A stretch of 64,000 nt of DNA from G963668655 sp963668655 (GCA_963668655.2 CAXXPQ010000004.1:1054001-1118000); one strand, 5' to 3'. Numbered from the stretch's first letter, positions 16,671 through 25,758 are shown. Program-made: numbers and translations. The notes: a model not told the origin generated them from the sequence alone.

Positions 16671-16810
16671 GAAATTCAACGGGTTCGTGGAAGATTTCCG
16701 CGACATCTCAACCGCTCATGGCGTGTGATTTCGCAAAGCGAAACCGGTTCGCGCCACGGACGGCGGATGGATTTCGATGATTGTGGCGGAAGCCCCAAAC
16801 GGAAGCCGCC

Positions 16811-17725
16811 CTATTCCGTCCCGTATTCCTCCATGGGAGCCGCACTTTTCGCCGCTTCCGGCGCGGGCGACGCCTTGAGCGCCTGGTAGCGCTCGTGTTC
16901 CAGGATGTGCCGGAAATCGCTGTCACCGTCGATGCGCTGCCAATCCGAGAAACCGTGCTTCTTCGCCCGCTCCAGAGCCTCGATGGCCGAAAGCGGGTTG
17001 CCGAGACGGCAATAGGTCGCCGCCAGACAGATCCAGCCGTCCATGAACCCCGGGCTCATCTCCGTCACCACGATGAATTTCACCAGGGCGCGTTCGTTCT
17101 CGTTGGCGCCCAGAAGCGCCACGCCCAGATTGTAATGTCCGGAAATGTAAGAGGGTTTCGTCTCCACCACCAGGGAAAGTTCCCGCACGGCGGCGTGATA
17201 TTTCTCCTGGGCGGAAAGCATGGCCCCCAGGGCGCTACGGATGTGGATATCGTCCGGTTTGACTTCCAGATAGGCGCGGTAGTGGGCCTCGGCCTTGTCG
17301 TAACGCTGCTCTTTCAGATAGATCTCGGCCAGTTCGCGGTTGGCCTTCAGATCGCCGGGCGAAAGTTCCAGAAACTTTTCCCAGGACGCCTTGGATTTAT
17401 CCCACTGTTCCAGACGTGCGTAACACTCGCCCAGCCGCTCGTGGCTGCCCGGCGTCAAGGGAGCCTGCTCCCGGGCCAGTTCGAAATGGCGGCAGGCTTC
17501 CTTGTAATCCTTCAGGCCGCGAAAGCTTTCTCCCAACTGGAAATACACCCGGTAGGACGGCCCCTCGATGGTCAGCACCTCGTTGTATTCGGCCACGGCC
17601 TCTTCGTACATCTTGCGCTCGAAATACTGATCCGCGCGCTTGCGTTCGATGTAGGATTTCCCGCAACCGGCGACCAACAGCGATAAAAGCAGCAATCCTC
17701 CCAACCATCTCGCGAATCGTTTCAT
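16811..17725 (-). CDS. TPR-repeat lipoprotein
   Basis: 304 residues from the ATG at 17725 (GGGGAG upstream). A signal peptide with lipobox LVAGC is followed by about six tetratricopeptide-like helix pairs covering most of residues 30-280 (repeated alternating patterns such as DQYFERKMYEEAVAEYNEVL and AHYRAYLEVKPDD). A short Ala/Pro-rich tail ends the protein. Membrane-anchored TPR lipoproteins usually act as scaffolds; those with this layout occur in pilus assembly and outer-membrane complexes, but nothing here says which. A minus-strand TATAAT lies at 17817-17812. Confidence 0.88.
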   Translation of the reverse strand: MKRFARWLGGLLLLSLLVAGCGKSYIERKRADQYFERKMYEEAVAEYNEVLTIEGPSYRVYFQLGESFRGLKDYKEACRHFELAREQAPLTPGSHERLGECYARLEQWDKSKASWEKFLELSPGDLKANRELAEIYLKEQRYDKAEAHYRAYLEVKPDDIHIRSALGAMLSAQEKYHAAVRELSLVVETKPSYISGHYNLGVALLGANENERALVKFIVVTEMSPGFMDGWICLAATYCRLGNPLSAIEALERAKKHGFSDWQRIDGDSDFRHILEHERYQALKASPAPEAAKSAAPMEEYGTE

Positions 17726-17913
17726 GGGTCTCCCCGTTGCGAAAAAAGAGAAAGAAAATGCGGATTTGGAAGACGGAACCGGCGAATACCCGCATCTCCC
17801 AAATTCCATTGATTATACACGATATGAGTGCGAAAAGAAAGTTCACGATGTGCGAAGCGTCGGATCGAACCCGGCCCGATCAGCGGATCGTGCGAACATG
17901 TCGCACGCAAATC

Positions 17914-17942
17914 TTGACTTTCGCAGCCATTCCCGATAAATA
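17914..17942 (+). promoter_or_regulatory. Candidate promoter of the CoA-transferase operon
   Basis: TTGACT (17914-17919) with a 17-bp spacer to TAAATA (17937-17942), about 50 bp upstream of the start at 17994. Confidence 0.5.
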
Positions 17943-17993
17943 GGCGAAACGGATTTCCCCAAGGATTTCGCGACTCATGCCGTGGAGAGTGCC

Positions 17994-19010
17994 ATGAAAA
18001 TTCTGCAAGAAGGACTGGGGCCGTTGTTCACCGATCCCGATCCCGACCACGCCCGGGCGTTTTTCCGAACCAAACCGCGCGCGGTGACGAACAAACTCAT
18101 GACCGTGGCGGAAGCCGTGGAACGCTTCGTTCACGACGGCGACTACATCGCCTCGGGCGGCTTCGGCGGCGTGCGCATCGCCACGGCCGTGCTGCACGAG
18201 ATTCTGCGACGCGGACGGAAAAACCTGGGATTTTCGGGACATACCGCCACCCACGACAACCAGATCCTCTCCGCGGGCGAGTGCTTCGACCGCTGCGACA
18301 TCGCCTACATCATCGGGCTGGAGGCGCGCGGGCTTTCCCCCCAGTGCCGCCGCCACATGGAAAGCGGCAAGGTGAAGATCTGCGAGTGGACCAACGCGGG
18401 GCTCTACTGGCGTTACCAGGCGGCCGCCCTGGGCGTTCCGTTCATTCCGGGCCGTTCCGGACTGGGCACGGACACGGGCAAATACTCGGGATGCCGAACG
18501 GTGGAGTGTCCTTATACGGGCAAACCGGTGGCGCTGTTTCCCGCGCTCTATCCGGACGTGGCCATGATCCACGTTCACGAGGCGGATGTCTTTGGAAACG
18601 CCCGCTTTTCCGGAATCGGCATCGCGGACGCCACCCTGGCCCGGGCCGCCAAGCGCGTGATCCTCACCACGGAGAAGATCATCCCCAACGAGGACATCCG
18701 CCAGGATCCGAGTCTGACCAAGATTCCCTGGTTCACGGTGGACGCGGTCTGCGAAGTGCCCTACGGCAGCTATCCCGGCAACATGCCGTACCTGTACTAC
18801 TCGGACGAGGAGCATCTGCGGGCCTGGCTGAATTCCGAACGGGATCCGGTGGAGCACCAGAAATTCGTGGACAAATACATCCGCAATACCAAGGACTTCA
18901 ACGAGTACCTGCAACTGTGCGGCGGTATCGAACGCATGCTGGAACTGGAACACATGGAGCGCCTGATTCCCTCCCCACCCGCATCCACGGACGCAGAGGA
19001 GACGTACTGA
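17994..19010 (+). CDS. CoA-transferase subunit alpha, GctA/IpdA-like
   Basis: 338 residues; start at 17994 after GGAGAG. The fold motifs of the type I CoA-transferase alpha subunit are visible: a Gly-rich loop (DYIASGGFGGVR), then GLEARGLSPQCRR, PFIPGRSGLGTDTGKYSG and YPDVAMIHVHEADVFGN. It is followed one base later by a beta subunit, so the two form one enzyme. Family members move CoA between acyl groups (glutaconate CoA-transferase) or, in the IpdAB branch, open rings of steroid-derived CoA esters. Which applies here cannot be told from context. Cytoplasmic. Confidence 0.85.
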   Translation: MKILQEGLGPLFTDPDPDHARAFFRTKPRAVTNKLMTVAEAVERFVHDGDYIASGGFGGVRIATAVLHEILRRGRKNLGFSGHTATHDNQILSAGECFDRCDIAYIIGLEARGLSPQCRRHMESGKVKICEWTNAGLYWRYQAAALGVPFIPGRSGLGTDTGKYSGCRTVECPYTGKPVALFPALYPDVAMIHVHEADVFGNARFSGIGIADATLARAAKRVILTTEKIIPNEDIRQDPSLTKIPWFTVDAVCEVPYGSYPGNMPYLYYSDEEHLRAWLNSERDPVEHQKFVDKYIRNTKDFNEYLQLCGGIERMLELEHMERLIPSPPASTDAEETY

Positions 19011-19011
19011 C

Positions 19012-19785
19012 ATGACGCCTTTCAACAAACAGGAACAGATGATCGCGGTGGCCAGCCGCTTCCTGGAAGACGGCGCCATGGCGGCGGTGGGCACGGGAGC
19101 ACCCTGCGCGGCGGCCATGCTGGCGCAGAAGATGCACGCCCCGAACCTGGTGATGATGTTCGAGGCCGGAGGCGTGGCGCCCGTTTTGCCCACCATGCCG
19201 ATCTCGGTGGGCGATTCGCGCACGTATTACAAGGGCTTGCTGGCCAGCACCATGCGCGAAGTGATGGCCTGCGTGGCCCGAGGTATGGTGGATTACTGTT
19301 TCCTGGGCGGTGCGCAGATCGACGCCTACGGCAACCTGAACTCCACCCAGATCGGCGGCGACTGGGAACATCCCAAGGTCCGCCTGCCGGGTTCCGGCGG
19401 AGCCAACGATCTGGGCAGCCACTGCTGGAAGATCCTGGTGCTGACGCCCCATGACAAGCGACGCTTCGTGGAAAAGCTGGATTTCCTGACCACGCCGGGT
19501 TATCTCACCGGTCCCGGAGCCCGGGAACGCGCCGGGCTGCCCGCCGGAAGCGGTCCCTACAAAGTCATCACCGACCTGTGCGTCATGGACTACGATCCGG
19601 ACACCTGTCGCATGCGCGTCGAGGCGCTGCATCCCGGCGTAACGCTGGAACAGGTGCACGAAAACACCGGCTTCGAGCTGGCCGTGCGCGAGGATCTGGA
19701 CCGGACGAAGCTTCCCACGGAAGAGGAACTTCGCCGGCTTCGCACCGAGGTGGATCCCATGGGATACATCATCGGGCGCGGCTGA
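19012..19785 (+). CDS. CoA-transferase subunit beta, GctB/IpdB-like
   Basis: 257 residues, starting one base after the alpha stop (TGA-C-ATG), so translation is coupled. Residue Glu51 in MMFEAGG falls where the catalytic glutamate of the type I CoA-transferase beta subunit is expected; LPGSGGANDLGSHC is the typical glycine-rich loop. The length fits the GctB/IpdB group. A bidirectional terminator follows within 180 bp. The acyl-CoA substrate is unknown; the nearest acyl-CoA gene in the window is a crotonase 43 kb away. Confidence 0.87.
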   Translation: MTPFNKQEQMIAVASRFLEDGAMAAVGTGAPCAAAMLAQKMHAPNLVMMFEAGGVAPVLPTMPISVGDSRTYYKGLLASTMREVMACVARGMVDYCFLGGAQIDAYGNLNSTQIGGDWEHPKVRLPGSGGANDLGSHCWKILVLTPHDKRRFVEKLDFLTTPGYLTGPGARERAGLPAGSGPYKVITDLCVMDYDPDTCRMRVEALHPGVTLEQVHENTGFELAVREDLDRTKLPTEEELRRLRTEVDPMGYIIGRG

Positions 19786-19896
19786 TTCCGCGGCGTCCGG
19801 AAATCGACGGAATTCCCCACCGGAAAAGGAACCGACAGGCCTCAATATCATTCATCGAAATGGAAGTCTCCCGAAAACGGGAGCGGAAAATAGATT

Positions 19897-19914
19897 CCCC
19901 CGGGCAAGCCCGGG
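19897..19914. other. Perfect GC hairpin CCCCGGGC-AA-GCCCGGGG
   Basis: An 8-bp perfect stem with a 2-nt loop in the convergent gap between the CoA-transferase and ECF operons. There is no T-run directly after it, so it is not a standard terminator on its own. Confidence 0.6.
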
Positions 19915-19935
19915 GTATTCTGTCTGCGACCGCAT

Positions 19936-19965
19936 AAAGGCCCGTCTTTCGACAGGCCTTTTCTT
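19936..19965. terminator. Bidirectional terminator between convergent operons
   Basis: AAAGGCC (19936-19942) pairs with GGCCTTT (19955-19961), with an inner GTC/GAC pairing and a TTTC loop. T-rich sequence follows on the plus strand, and the A side gives Ts on the minus strand. It can serve both the CoA-transferase operon and the leftward ECF operon. Confidence 0.75.
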
Positions 19966-20002
19966 ATGAGAAGATAGTGTTTTCATGCCTTCGCAATATC
20001 TC

Positions 20003-20689
20003 TCAAAGTTCGCTCCAGGTTTTCAATACCGAATCGCAACTGGTTGACAAAATGCCGCTTTCGTCCGGGTCGAGCAACAACGCACGGCCGCAAACGCTTT
20101 TGGCGAAGGCGATATCGTGAGTGGCCACCAGCATGGCGGCGTCCAGCCCGGCGAGCAACTCGCCCAACTTTCGTTTTCCGGGCGGATCCAACCCGGCCGT
20201 GGGTTCGTCAAGGAGCAGCAGCCCGGGATTCATCACCAGAATTCCTGCCAAAGCCACCCTCAGCTTCTGTCCGTGGGAAAGATCGTAGACCGGCCGTTCG
20301 GCCAGATCCGCCGCACCCAACTCTTCCAACGCGATTCGGGCTTTTTCAAGCGCTTCCCGCCGCCGGATTTTCCGACGTTTGAGACCGAACGCCACGTCGT
20401 CCAGAACGTTCGGAAACAAAAGCTGGTCTTCCGGCACGTTGAACAGAAAACCGGTTCGGGAACGGACTTCCATCAGCGTCGCCGGGGTGATCGGCAGATC
20501 GTCCAGCCGAATTTCTCCCTCGTGGGGCAAAAGTCCCACCAGGGCTTTCAGCAAGGTGGTTTTTCCGGATCCGTTCAACCCGAGAAGCGCCACGCGCTCG
20601 CCGGGTTCCAGTTCGAAGGAAATCTTGTCCAGAGCGGCCCGAGCCGCATGGGGATAGGTGACGCGCACGTCCCGGCAGATCAGTCGCAT
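20003..20689 (-). CDS. ECF transporter ATP-binding protein (CbiO/EcfA-like)
   Basis: 228 residues from the ATG at 20689; the stop of the T-component gene is one base upstream. It has Walker A GLNGSGKTT, Q-loop region NVPEDQLLFPNV, signature LSHGQKLRVALA (LSHGQ in place of LSGGQ, as in many CbiO/EcfA proteins), Walker B LLLLDEPTAG and the H-loop His in VATHD. It powers an energy-coupling-factor vitamin or metal importer at the inner membrane. Last gene of the operon. Confidence 0.93.
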   Translation of the reverse strand: MRLICRDVRVTYPHAARAALDKISFELEPGERVALLGLNGSGKTTLLKALVGLLPHEGEIRLDDLPITPATLMEVRSRTGFLFNVPEDQLLFPNVLDDVAFGLKRRKIRRREALEKARIALEELGAADLAERPVYDLSHGQKLRVALAGILVMNPGLLLLDEPTAGLDPPGKRKLGELLAGLDAAMLVATHDIAFAKSVCGRALLLDPDESGILSTSCDSVLKTWSEL

Positions 20690-20690
20690 A

Positions 20691-21446
20691 TTACGCCCCC
20701 ATCCAGCGGAACCCGACCGCCGAAAAAAAAGCCGCCACGCCAAGCACCAGGGCGAAACGGTCTTTCCAGGAAGCAGCCGCGGCTTCTTCCGGCGCGGAAA
20801 CGATCTCGTATCCCCGCAGATCCATGGCGTCGCCGATTCGTTCGGACCGATACAGAACACGCGGCAACCAGACCTGGGGGAGCGCCAGGGCCAGGGTCGC
20901 CGTCACGCGCCAGCCGGTGGCCGCCTCGCGAACCCGGATGGCCTGAAGAATCCCCTTCGTTTCCTCCACCAGCGCATGGGCCTGATGGACGATCTGCAAC
21001 AGAAGTTCCGCCAGGGGTTTCGGCGTATGCAACCCGAATAGCGCCGATTCCAGTTCGGGAAGAGCGAGCGTGGAGGCGGTCCACGCGCTGACGAAGAGCG
21101 CGGCCATTCCCCGCAGAACGATGCGCCACGGGACCGCCCACGGTACGGGAATCAGCAAACCCGGGTCCTGAGGAACATCGATCCATGGGGTCAGCAGGAA
21201 AAACGGGGCGAAGAGAATGAAGGCAAAAAGGAACAACGGTCCCAAAAGCAGACCGGGCGGCCGCACGGCCATGAACCACAAGGAGACAATAAGCAACGTT
21301 CCAGAAAGCCCCGCCGTCGTGGCCGGATCGTGAACAAGCACGGCAGCGAAAAGAAGCACGCCCGCCGCCAGACGCGCGGTCGGGCGCAGGCGCTTCACCG
21401 GCCCTTCCGCGCCGCCCCATGCCTCGACGAACCGGTTGCAGCTCAT
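20691..21446 (-). CDS. ECF transporter T component (CbiQ/EcfT-like)
   Basis: 251 residues, very hydrophobic, with four to five transmembrane helices in the N-terminal half and a cytoplasmic helical region containing the coupling motif-like segments ALPELESALFGLHTPKPLAE and RSERIGDAMDLRGYE. These two regions (the second close to the usual 'ARG' motif but reading LRG) contact the ATPases in CbiQ/EcfT proteins. It joins the S component to the ATPase. The start codon immediately follows the methyltransferase stop (TAA-ATG). Confidence 0.88.
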   Translation of the reverse strand: MSCNRFVEAWGGAEGPVKRLRPTARLAAGVLLFAAVLVHDPATTAGLSGTLLIVSLWFMAVRPPGLLLGPLFLFAFILFAPFFLLTPWIDVPQDPGLLIPVPWAVPWRIVLRGMAALFVSAWTASTLALPELESALFGLHTPKPLAELLLQIVHQAHALVEETKGILQAIRVREAATGWRVTATLALALPQVWLPRVLYRSERIGDAMDLRGYEIVSAPEEAAAASWKDRFALVLGVAAFFSAVGFRWMGA

Positions 21447-22058
21447 TTATTCCACCCGCTTCTCCGCCGAGACCCAGTATTCCCGGTCCGTATCCACCGT
21501 CTCCGAAACGACGAAACCGGCTCCGGCGACCAGCCCGGCCAGTTCCTCCGCCGGAATCAGCATGTCTCCCCGCACGGCCTCCCCCGCGTTGGCATGCACG
21601 TGATTGATGGTCTGTCGCGAATCGATATGCCAGACGTGCAGCCGTCCCCCGGGTTTCAGGACTCGGTATATCTCTTCAAGCGCCCGTTCCGGTTCGGCCA
21701 CGTGCGGCCACATGGAAAAACAGATCACCCGGTCCAGTTCGCCGTCCCCGGCGGACAGATGCCGGAGATCCTCCACCCGAAAGCACGCACGGGAGTCCGG
21801 ATTCTTTTCACGCGCGAGTCGGATCATTTCCGGACTGACATCCACCGCGATCACACGCCCGGCATCGTTCAGTCGTCGAAGCAGCCGCCGCGTGAGGTTG
21901 CCGGTTCCGCAACCCGCGTCCAGAACGCGCTCTTCGCCGCCGACGCCGAAAAGCTCCAAGCCCTCGTCCAGGCGGCTGTCGATACGCGGCATGTCCATCC
22001 AACCGTCCCATTCGTCGGCGATGGAATCGAAATAGGCTTTCAAAGAGGAATCGGTCAT
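21447..22058 (-). CDS. Class I SAM-dependent methyltransferase
   Basis: 203 residues with AAGGAAGGAG before the start. Motif I VLDAGCGTGNLTRRLL (SAM-binding glycine loop), acidic end of strand 2 (IAVDVSPEMIRLA), motif II-like region LDRVICFSMWPHV, and YRVLKPGGRLHVWH identify the UbiE/type-11 methyltransferase group. The acceptor is unknown. Its position between the S and T components of an ECF importer, with immediate junctions, suggests it acts on the imported compound or one derived from it. Confidence 0.9.
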   Translation of the reverse strand: MTDSSLKAYFDSIADEWDGWMDMPRIDSRLDEGLELFGVGGEERVLDAGCGTGNLTRRLLRRLNDAGRVIAVDVSPEMIRLAREKNPDSRACFRVEDLRHLSAGDGELDRVICFSMWPHVAEPERALEEIYRVLKPGGRLHVWHIDSRQTINHVHANAGEAVRGDMLIPAEELAGLVAGAGFVVSETVDTDREYWVSAEKRVE

Positions 22059-22071
22059 GGCTCCTTCCTTT

Positions 22072-22599
22072 TCACATTGCGGCCGGACGGTTCCGGGACA
22101 GCCGGGCCAGGGGAGGAATCGCCGCCAGCATAAGGATCACTCCCGGCCATCCGCTGACGAACGAGATTCCCGCCACGAAGGCCGCCGGCAGATCGATGAT
22201 CGAGGCCACGCCGTAGGCCATGGCCACGTAGAGCACCCGTCCCAAGGCCAGCACGGGCAAAAGTATCAGCCATTCGTTTCCATCGGGCCGGATGCGTCTG
22301 ATTCCGGCGATCAGAGCCGCCATGACGGAAAGCTCCACCGCCATCAGCACCGCCACCGGCGGATAGAAGGGCGGCATGCCCGTCACCGCGCCGGACAGAA
22401 GCGGCACGACGAAGGCCGTCAGCGCCGCCGGAGCAGGAGAGACGAAAAAGCCCAACGCCACCAGGGGCAGGTACATGGGCATGAAGACGTGCCCGAGGTG
22501 CAGGGCGTGAAACAGCACCGGCAGAAGCAGCCCGGCCGCTCCGAACAGACCGCAACGCGCCAGTTCCCGGGGAGTGAAAAACCGTTTCTCACCCGTCAT
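22072..22599 (-). CDS. ECF transporter substrate-binding (S) component
   Basis: 175 residues forming about six transmembrane helices. HLGHVFMPMYLPLVALGFF near residues 27-50 resembles the 'H-x-x-PMH-x-P' segment seen in one uncharacterised group of ECF S components. It does not start with the MHI motif of CbiM, so a simple cobalt/nickel role is not supported. Its start nearly overlaps the stop of the TonB receptor gene, which strongly ties the outer- and inner-membrane steps together. Substrate unknown. Confidence 0.75.
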   Translation of the reverse strand: MTGEKRFFTPRELARCGLFGAAGLLLPVLFHALHLGHVFMPMYLPLVALGFFVSPAPAALTAFVVPLLSGAVTGMPPFYPPVAVLMAVELSVMAALIAGIRRIRPDGNEWLILLPVLALGRVLYVAMAYGVASIIDLPAAFVAGISFVSGWPGVILMLAAIPPLARLSRNRPAAM

Positions 22600-22600
22600 T

Positions 22601-24667
22601 TCAGATCCTTACCTTCAGTCCGACCAGGGCGTTGATGCCCGGCATCGGGTAGTTCTTGATGTATTCGTACCGCAGATCCAGCAGGTTGCGAAGAAGAATG
22701 TAAGGTTCCAGTTCCACCCGCCGTCCGGCGGGACGATACCGATAGCGGAACGTCATGTCCATAAAAAACACGTCGTCCATGGGTTCACGGTCGTAGTTCT
22801 CCATGTACAGACCGTGGACCCACTCGCCGCAGAGACTTCCGGATACGCGATGCTCGCCGAACGTGTGCCCGGCCTCCACCGTGAAATTGAGTTTGGCGTC
22901 CGGGTTCTGCTTCGTGTAACGCCCCACATCCTGCCAGTTCCCCGTCAGGTGGAGACTCACCGGTCCCAGATCCTTCAACCCCAGCCGCCCTTCCACGCCC
23001 CAGATGACGATCTGATCGATATTGACCACCTCGGCGGAGGGCCACGAGCCGAAATACTTTATCATATTCTCCGCCTGTGTGCGGTAGGTCGCCACGGAAA
23101 ATTCCACATGCCGGAGTTCCATGCCGAAACCGGCGTCCCAGTTCAAGGAATATTCCGGCTTCAGATCGGGATTGGCGGTGGGAAACGGCAGGTAGAGTTC
23201 CCGCAGGGTGGGTTGCCGGAAGTTTCGCGTGACGCGAGAGCGTAGATGGAATCCTTTGACGAACTCCCAGCGCGCGCCGCCCTTGTACAGCAGCGCGAAA
23301 CCGTATTTCGTGCTGTACAGTTCGCGCGATCCGGCCACGAAGCGAAGGGAATTCAGGGGTTTCCAGGTGAGTTGGTTGTAAAACGCGTAGTTGGCCAGCC
23401 CCTCCACCGGCTGGTCCTCCCGAGTGATCCGGTCGGTGACCTCGCCCTCGATCCACTCTCCGGAAAGCCCTGCCAGAAGATCCACCGTCTCGTGAAGATG
23501 GATATCGAACTCGGCGGTCGTTCCCGCCCAGATGTCCCGGGAGTAGAATCCATCGTACAGCCGGTGAACGCCCACGTTGAAATTCGGCAGCAGCCGGAAA
23601 TCGAAGCGGCGGTGTTTGTAGTCCAGGCGCATGGAAAGATTGTCGCGCCAGACATTGTACCAGTGGTCCGAGTTCGGATGCGTGGCGGGGCCCGGATCCT
23701 CGCCCAGAAGATGGATGACCTTGTTTCTCAGCGTCCATTTCAGATCTGGCGTGGCGCGCCATCGCAGCCCGAAGGCTCCCACCAGGTTCGCCCCGCCCGC
23801 GCCGGCCCGGTGGCCGTCCGTACGGAAATAATGAAACGCCCCGGCCAGATCCCAATCGTTCCAACGTCCCAGAAAAGCGGCGGTTTCTCGGATGGTCTGA
23901 AAACTTCCGTAGGCCGCGTCGTTGGAAAGTTCGTAACCCTCGCTGCGCCGCCAGCGGTTTTCGATCAGGATCACGCCGCCCAGGGCGTTGGAACCATACA
24001 GCGTGGAATCGCCCCCCTTGACCACGCGCACCTCGTCGATGAGAAACGGCACGTAGGCATCCGGAATGGGGTGGCCGAAGATGCCCTGGATGTCCGGAAC
24101 ACCGTCTTCCACCACCAGCACCTGGGCGTTGGGGCTTCCACCCAACCCCCGCACGTGAATCGCGCCCGAGGCCCCGTTGGCCACGCCGTGAACGCCCGCG
24201 CCGCGGCCGGAAACGTAGACATCGGCGGCCTCCTGGCTGAGCGCCTCCACCGTGCTGCCCCGCGACGATTCGCGCAGCTTTTTTCCGGAAACGTGCGTGG
24301 CGTCGGCGGTGTCGTCCCGGCCGGGCGTCTTCGCGCCCTCCACCGTAACTTCCGGAAGGGTGAATCCGTCGGCGGCCTCGGAAGCGCTTTCGGAACCGGT
24401 TTCGGACGGGGGCTCGGCGTCCGTATCGGCGTCCGTATCGGAAGCACTCTCGGAGTCGGCCTCAGGCTCGGGCTCGGGAGCGCTCTCCGGATCTTCCTCA
24501 AAGGCCGGTGTTTCGTCCCGCGCCTCTTCCGGAGAAGCCTCGTCGGCTTCCCCGTCGGTCGTTTCCTCCGAGATTTCAGTGGTTTCCGTGGACGCCGGGA
24601 GTTCCGTCGGGACGGTCGGCGCGCCGGGGGTCTGCATCAGGAGAAGTATCAGGAAATGAAGTAGCAT
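22601..24667 (-). CDS. TonB-dependent outer-membrane receptor
   Basis: 688 residues. A short hydrophobic start is followed by an unusual ~90-residue Glu/Asp/Ser/Thr-rich stretch (residues ~20-105), then a plug domain (LPEVTVEGAKTPGRDD, IHVRGLGGSPNAQVLVVEDG, VRVVKGGDSTLYGSNALGG) and a beta-barrel ending in the aromatic/hydrophobic strand NALVGLKVRI. BtuB/Cir-like architecture. It imports a scarce compound through the outer membrane using TonB energy. No TonB box is obvious; no ribosome site is clear, so translation may depend on the upstream lipoprotein gene ending 9 bp before. Substrate presumably shared with the downstream ECF importer. Confidence 0.92.
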   Translation of the reverse strand: MLLHFLILLLMQTPGAPTVPTELPASTETTEISEETTDGEADEASPEEARDETPAFEEDPESAPEPEPEADSESASDTDADTDAEPPSETGSESASEAADGFTLPEVTVEGAKTPGRDDTADATHVSGKKLRESSRGSTVEALSQEAADVYVSGRGAGVHGVANGASGAIHVRGLGGSPNAQVLVVEDGVPDIQGIFGHPIPDAYVPFLIDEVRVVKGGDSTLYGSNALGGVILIENRWRRSEGYELSNDAAYGSFQTIRETAAFLGRWNDWDLAGAFHYFRTDGHRAGAGGANLVGAFGLRWRATPDLKWTLRNKVIHLLGEDPGPATHPNSDHWYNVWRDNLSMRLDYKHRRFDFRLLPNFNVGVHRLYDGFYSRDIWAGTTAEFDIHLHETVDLLAGLSGEWIEGEVTDRITREDQPVEGLANYAFYNQLTWKPLNSLRFVAGSRELYSTKYGFALLYKGGARWEFVKGFHLRSRVTRNFRQPTLRELYLPFPTANPDLKPEYSLNWDAGFGMELRHVEFSVATYRTQAENMIKYFGSWPSAEVVNIDQIVIWGVEGRLGLKDLGPVSLHLTGNWQDVGRYTKQNPDAKLNFTVEAGHTFGEHRVSGSLCGEWVHGLYMENYDREPMDDVFFMDMTFRYRYRPAGRRVELEPYILLRNLLDLRYEYIKNYPMPGINALVGLKVRI

Positions 24668-24676
24668 GGCGCCGGA

Positions 24677-25168
24677 TCAATGCCCATAGGGACCGGGAAC
24701 GGAAAAATCCTGCTCCAGGCCGTCAAGGGTCAATTCGAACAGGTGAAAGCCGCCGCCGATATCGAAACTCTTCACGGTCTGATAGTTGAACCACATGGGC
24801 TCTTCGTTTATCAGCCCGGAATCCATGGGATCTTCCTCCGGCCGGTCCTCCTCGTCGCAGAAGCACAAACCGTCGATCACGCCGTCGTCCACCTGTTCCT
24901 CGCAATAGGTCTTCGGATCGAATTTCTGGAAGTGAATGCGGTCCTTGCCCGGCAGGCAACGCCCCGGGGCGCTGGCGTCTTCAAAGGCCAGCATTTCCTC
25001 CCACTTGCACCCGTTGAAACTGATGTTGCGGATCAGGATATGGTCATCGATGGCGTTGACCACCACCACTTCCGGATAGGCTTCCTCGCAAGCCGACGAA
25101 AAGGAGAGCAGAAGCAGAATCACAAGGACGGTTCCGATGGAGTACCCGTCCGTCTTCGCGCGATGCAT
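24677..25168 (-). CDS. Lipoprotein of unknown function, TonB/ECF operon
   Basis: 163 residues from the ATG at 25168, giving a signal peptide with SSAC as the lipobox region and Cys-rich mature sequence (C at the KWEEML, GRCLPG, TYC and LCFC positions). I do not recognise a family. The gene ends 9 bp before the TonB receptor start and is the second of two lipoproteins preceding it, so it may be a surface or periplasmic partner in uptake. A weak AGGA lies about 12 bp upstream of the start. Confidence 0.7.
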   Translation of the reverse strand: MHRAKTDGYSIGTVLVILLLLSFSSACEEAYPEVVVVNAIDDHILIRNISFNGCKWEEMLAFEDASAPGRCLPGKDRIHFQKFDPKTYCEEQVDDGVIDGLCFCDEEDRPEEDPMDSGLINEEPMWFNYQTVKSFDIGGGFHLFELTLDGLEQDFSVPGPYGH

Positions 25169-25189
25169 GCCACGGTCCTGAAACGAGAC

Positions 25190-25220
25190 GGGTGGCCCGG
25201 CGGTAGAAACCGGGCCACCC
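25190..25220. other. Strong hairpin between two lipoprotein genes
   Basis: GGGTGGCCCGG (25190-25200) pairs perfectly with CCGGGCCACCC (25210-25220) around a 9-nt loop. No T-run follows on the minus strand, so it is more likely an mRNA-stabilising or expression-tuning hairpin inside the operon than a terminator. Confidence 0.6.
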
Positions 25221-25254
25221 TGGACAAAAAGAAGGAACGAAGGAGATCCGAACC

Positions 25255-25758
25255 TCAGTCTTGGCACTGAGTGTTTTCGGTGCGTTGGTCATAGGGAAGA
25301 AATTCGTATTCCGGATACAGTTCCAGAATGCGGTCATACAGATTCTGCGGGATGGGCTGCACGCCTTCCGGCGGACAGGGCCCCTGATGATTGGGCATAT
25401 TGATGGAAATGGTGCGCTCCTGGTCGGTGACCACTTCCTCTTCGTACCGGCTGGCCACGGGCAGGCAGTTTTCGGGATTGCATTCGGGATCGTCCCAGGC
25501 CAGAACCATCAGCACATTGTCCACGCCGGGCGACACTTCCAACTCCGCGCTTTTTTCGCCGATCTGGATTTCCCCGAATTCGACACCCATATAATTGGCA
25601 TGGCAGATGGTCCAGGGCGGATTGTATTCCATTTCGGGATTGTCGAAATCGTTGTGGATCGTGACGAAAGCCACGTCCTCGGAGTCATCGCCGCATCCGG
25701 CGACCAGGAACAGACAGGCGATCAGAACGAGCGTGAGAGCAAGCAGCGAGCGGGCCAT
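25255..25758 (-). CDS. Lipoprotein of unknown function, first of the TonB/ECF operon
   Basis: 167 residues; GGAGG precedes the ATG at 25758. Signal peptide with lipobox LVAGC, then an acidic domain with scattered cysteines (WTICHANYMG, DDPECNPENCLP, GPCPPEG, TQCQD). No family recognised. It is the probable first gene of the leftward operon running to the ECF ATPase, although the hairpin at 25190-25220 could reduce read-through. A TTGACA on the minus strand (25855-25850) upstream has only a weak -10 (CATACG). Confidence 0.75.
   Translation of the reverse strand: MARSLLALTLVLIACLFLVAGCGDDSEDVAFVTIHNDFDNPEMEYNPPWTICHANYMGVEFGEIQIGEKSAELEVSPGVDNVLMVLAWDDPECNPENCLPVASRYEEEVVTDQERTISINMPNHQGPCPPEGVQPIPQNLYDRILELYPEYEFLPYDQRTENTQCQD

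Noticed and set aside
17850..17900. tRNA-like GGATCGAACCC segment
   Set aside because: No matching acceptor stem, anticodon arm or CCA-proximal pairing nearby.
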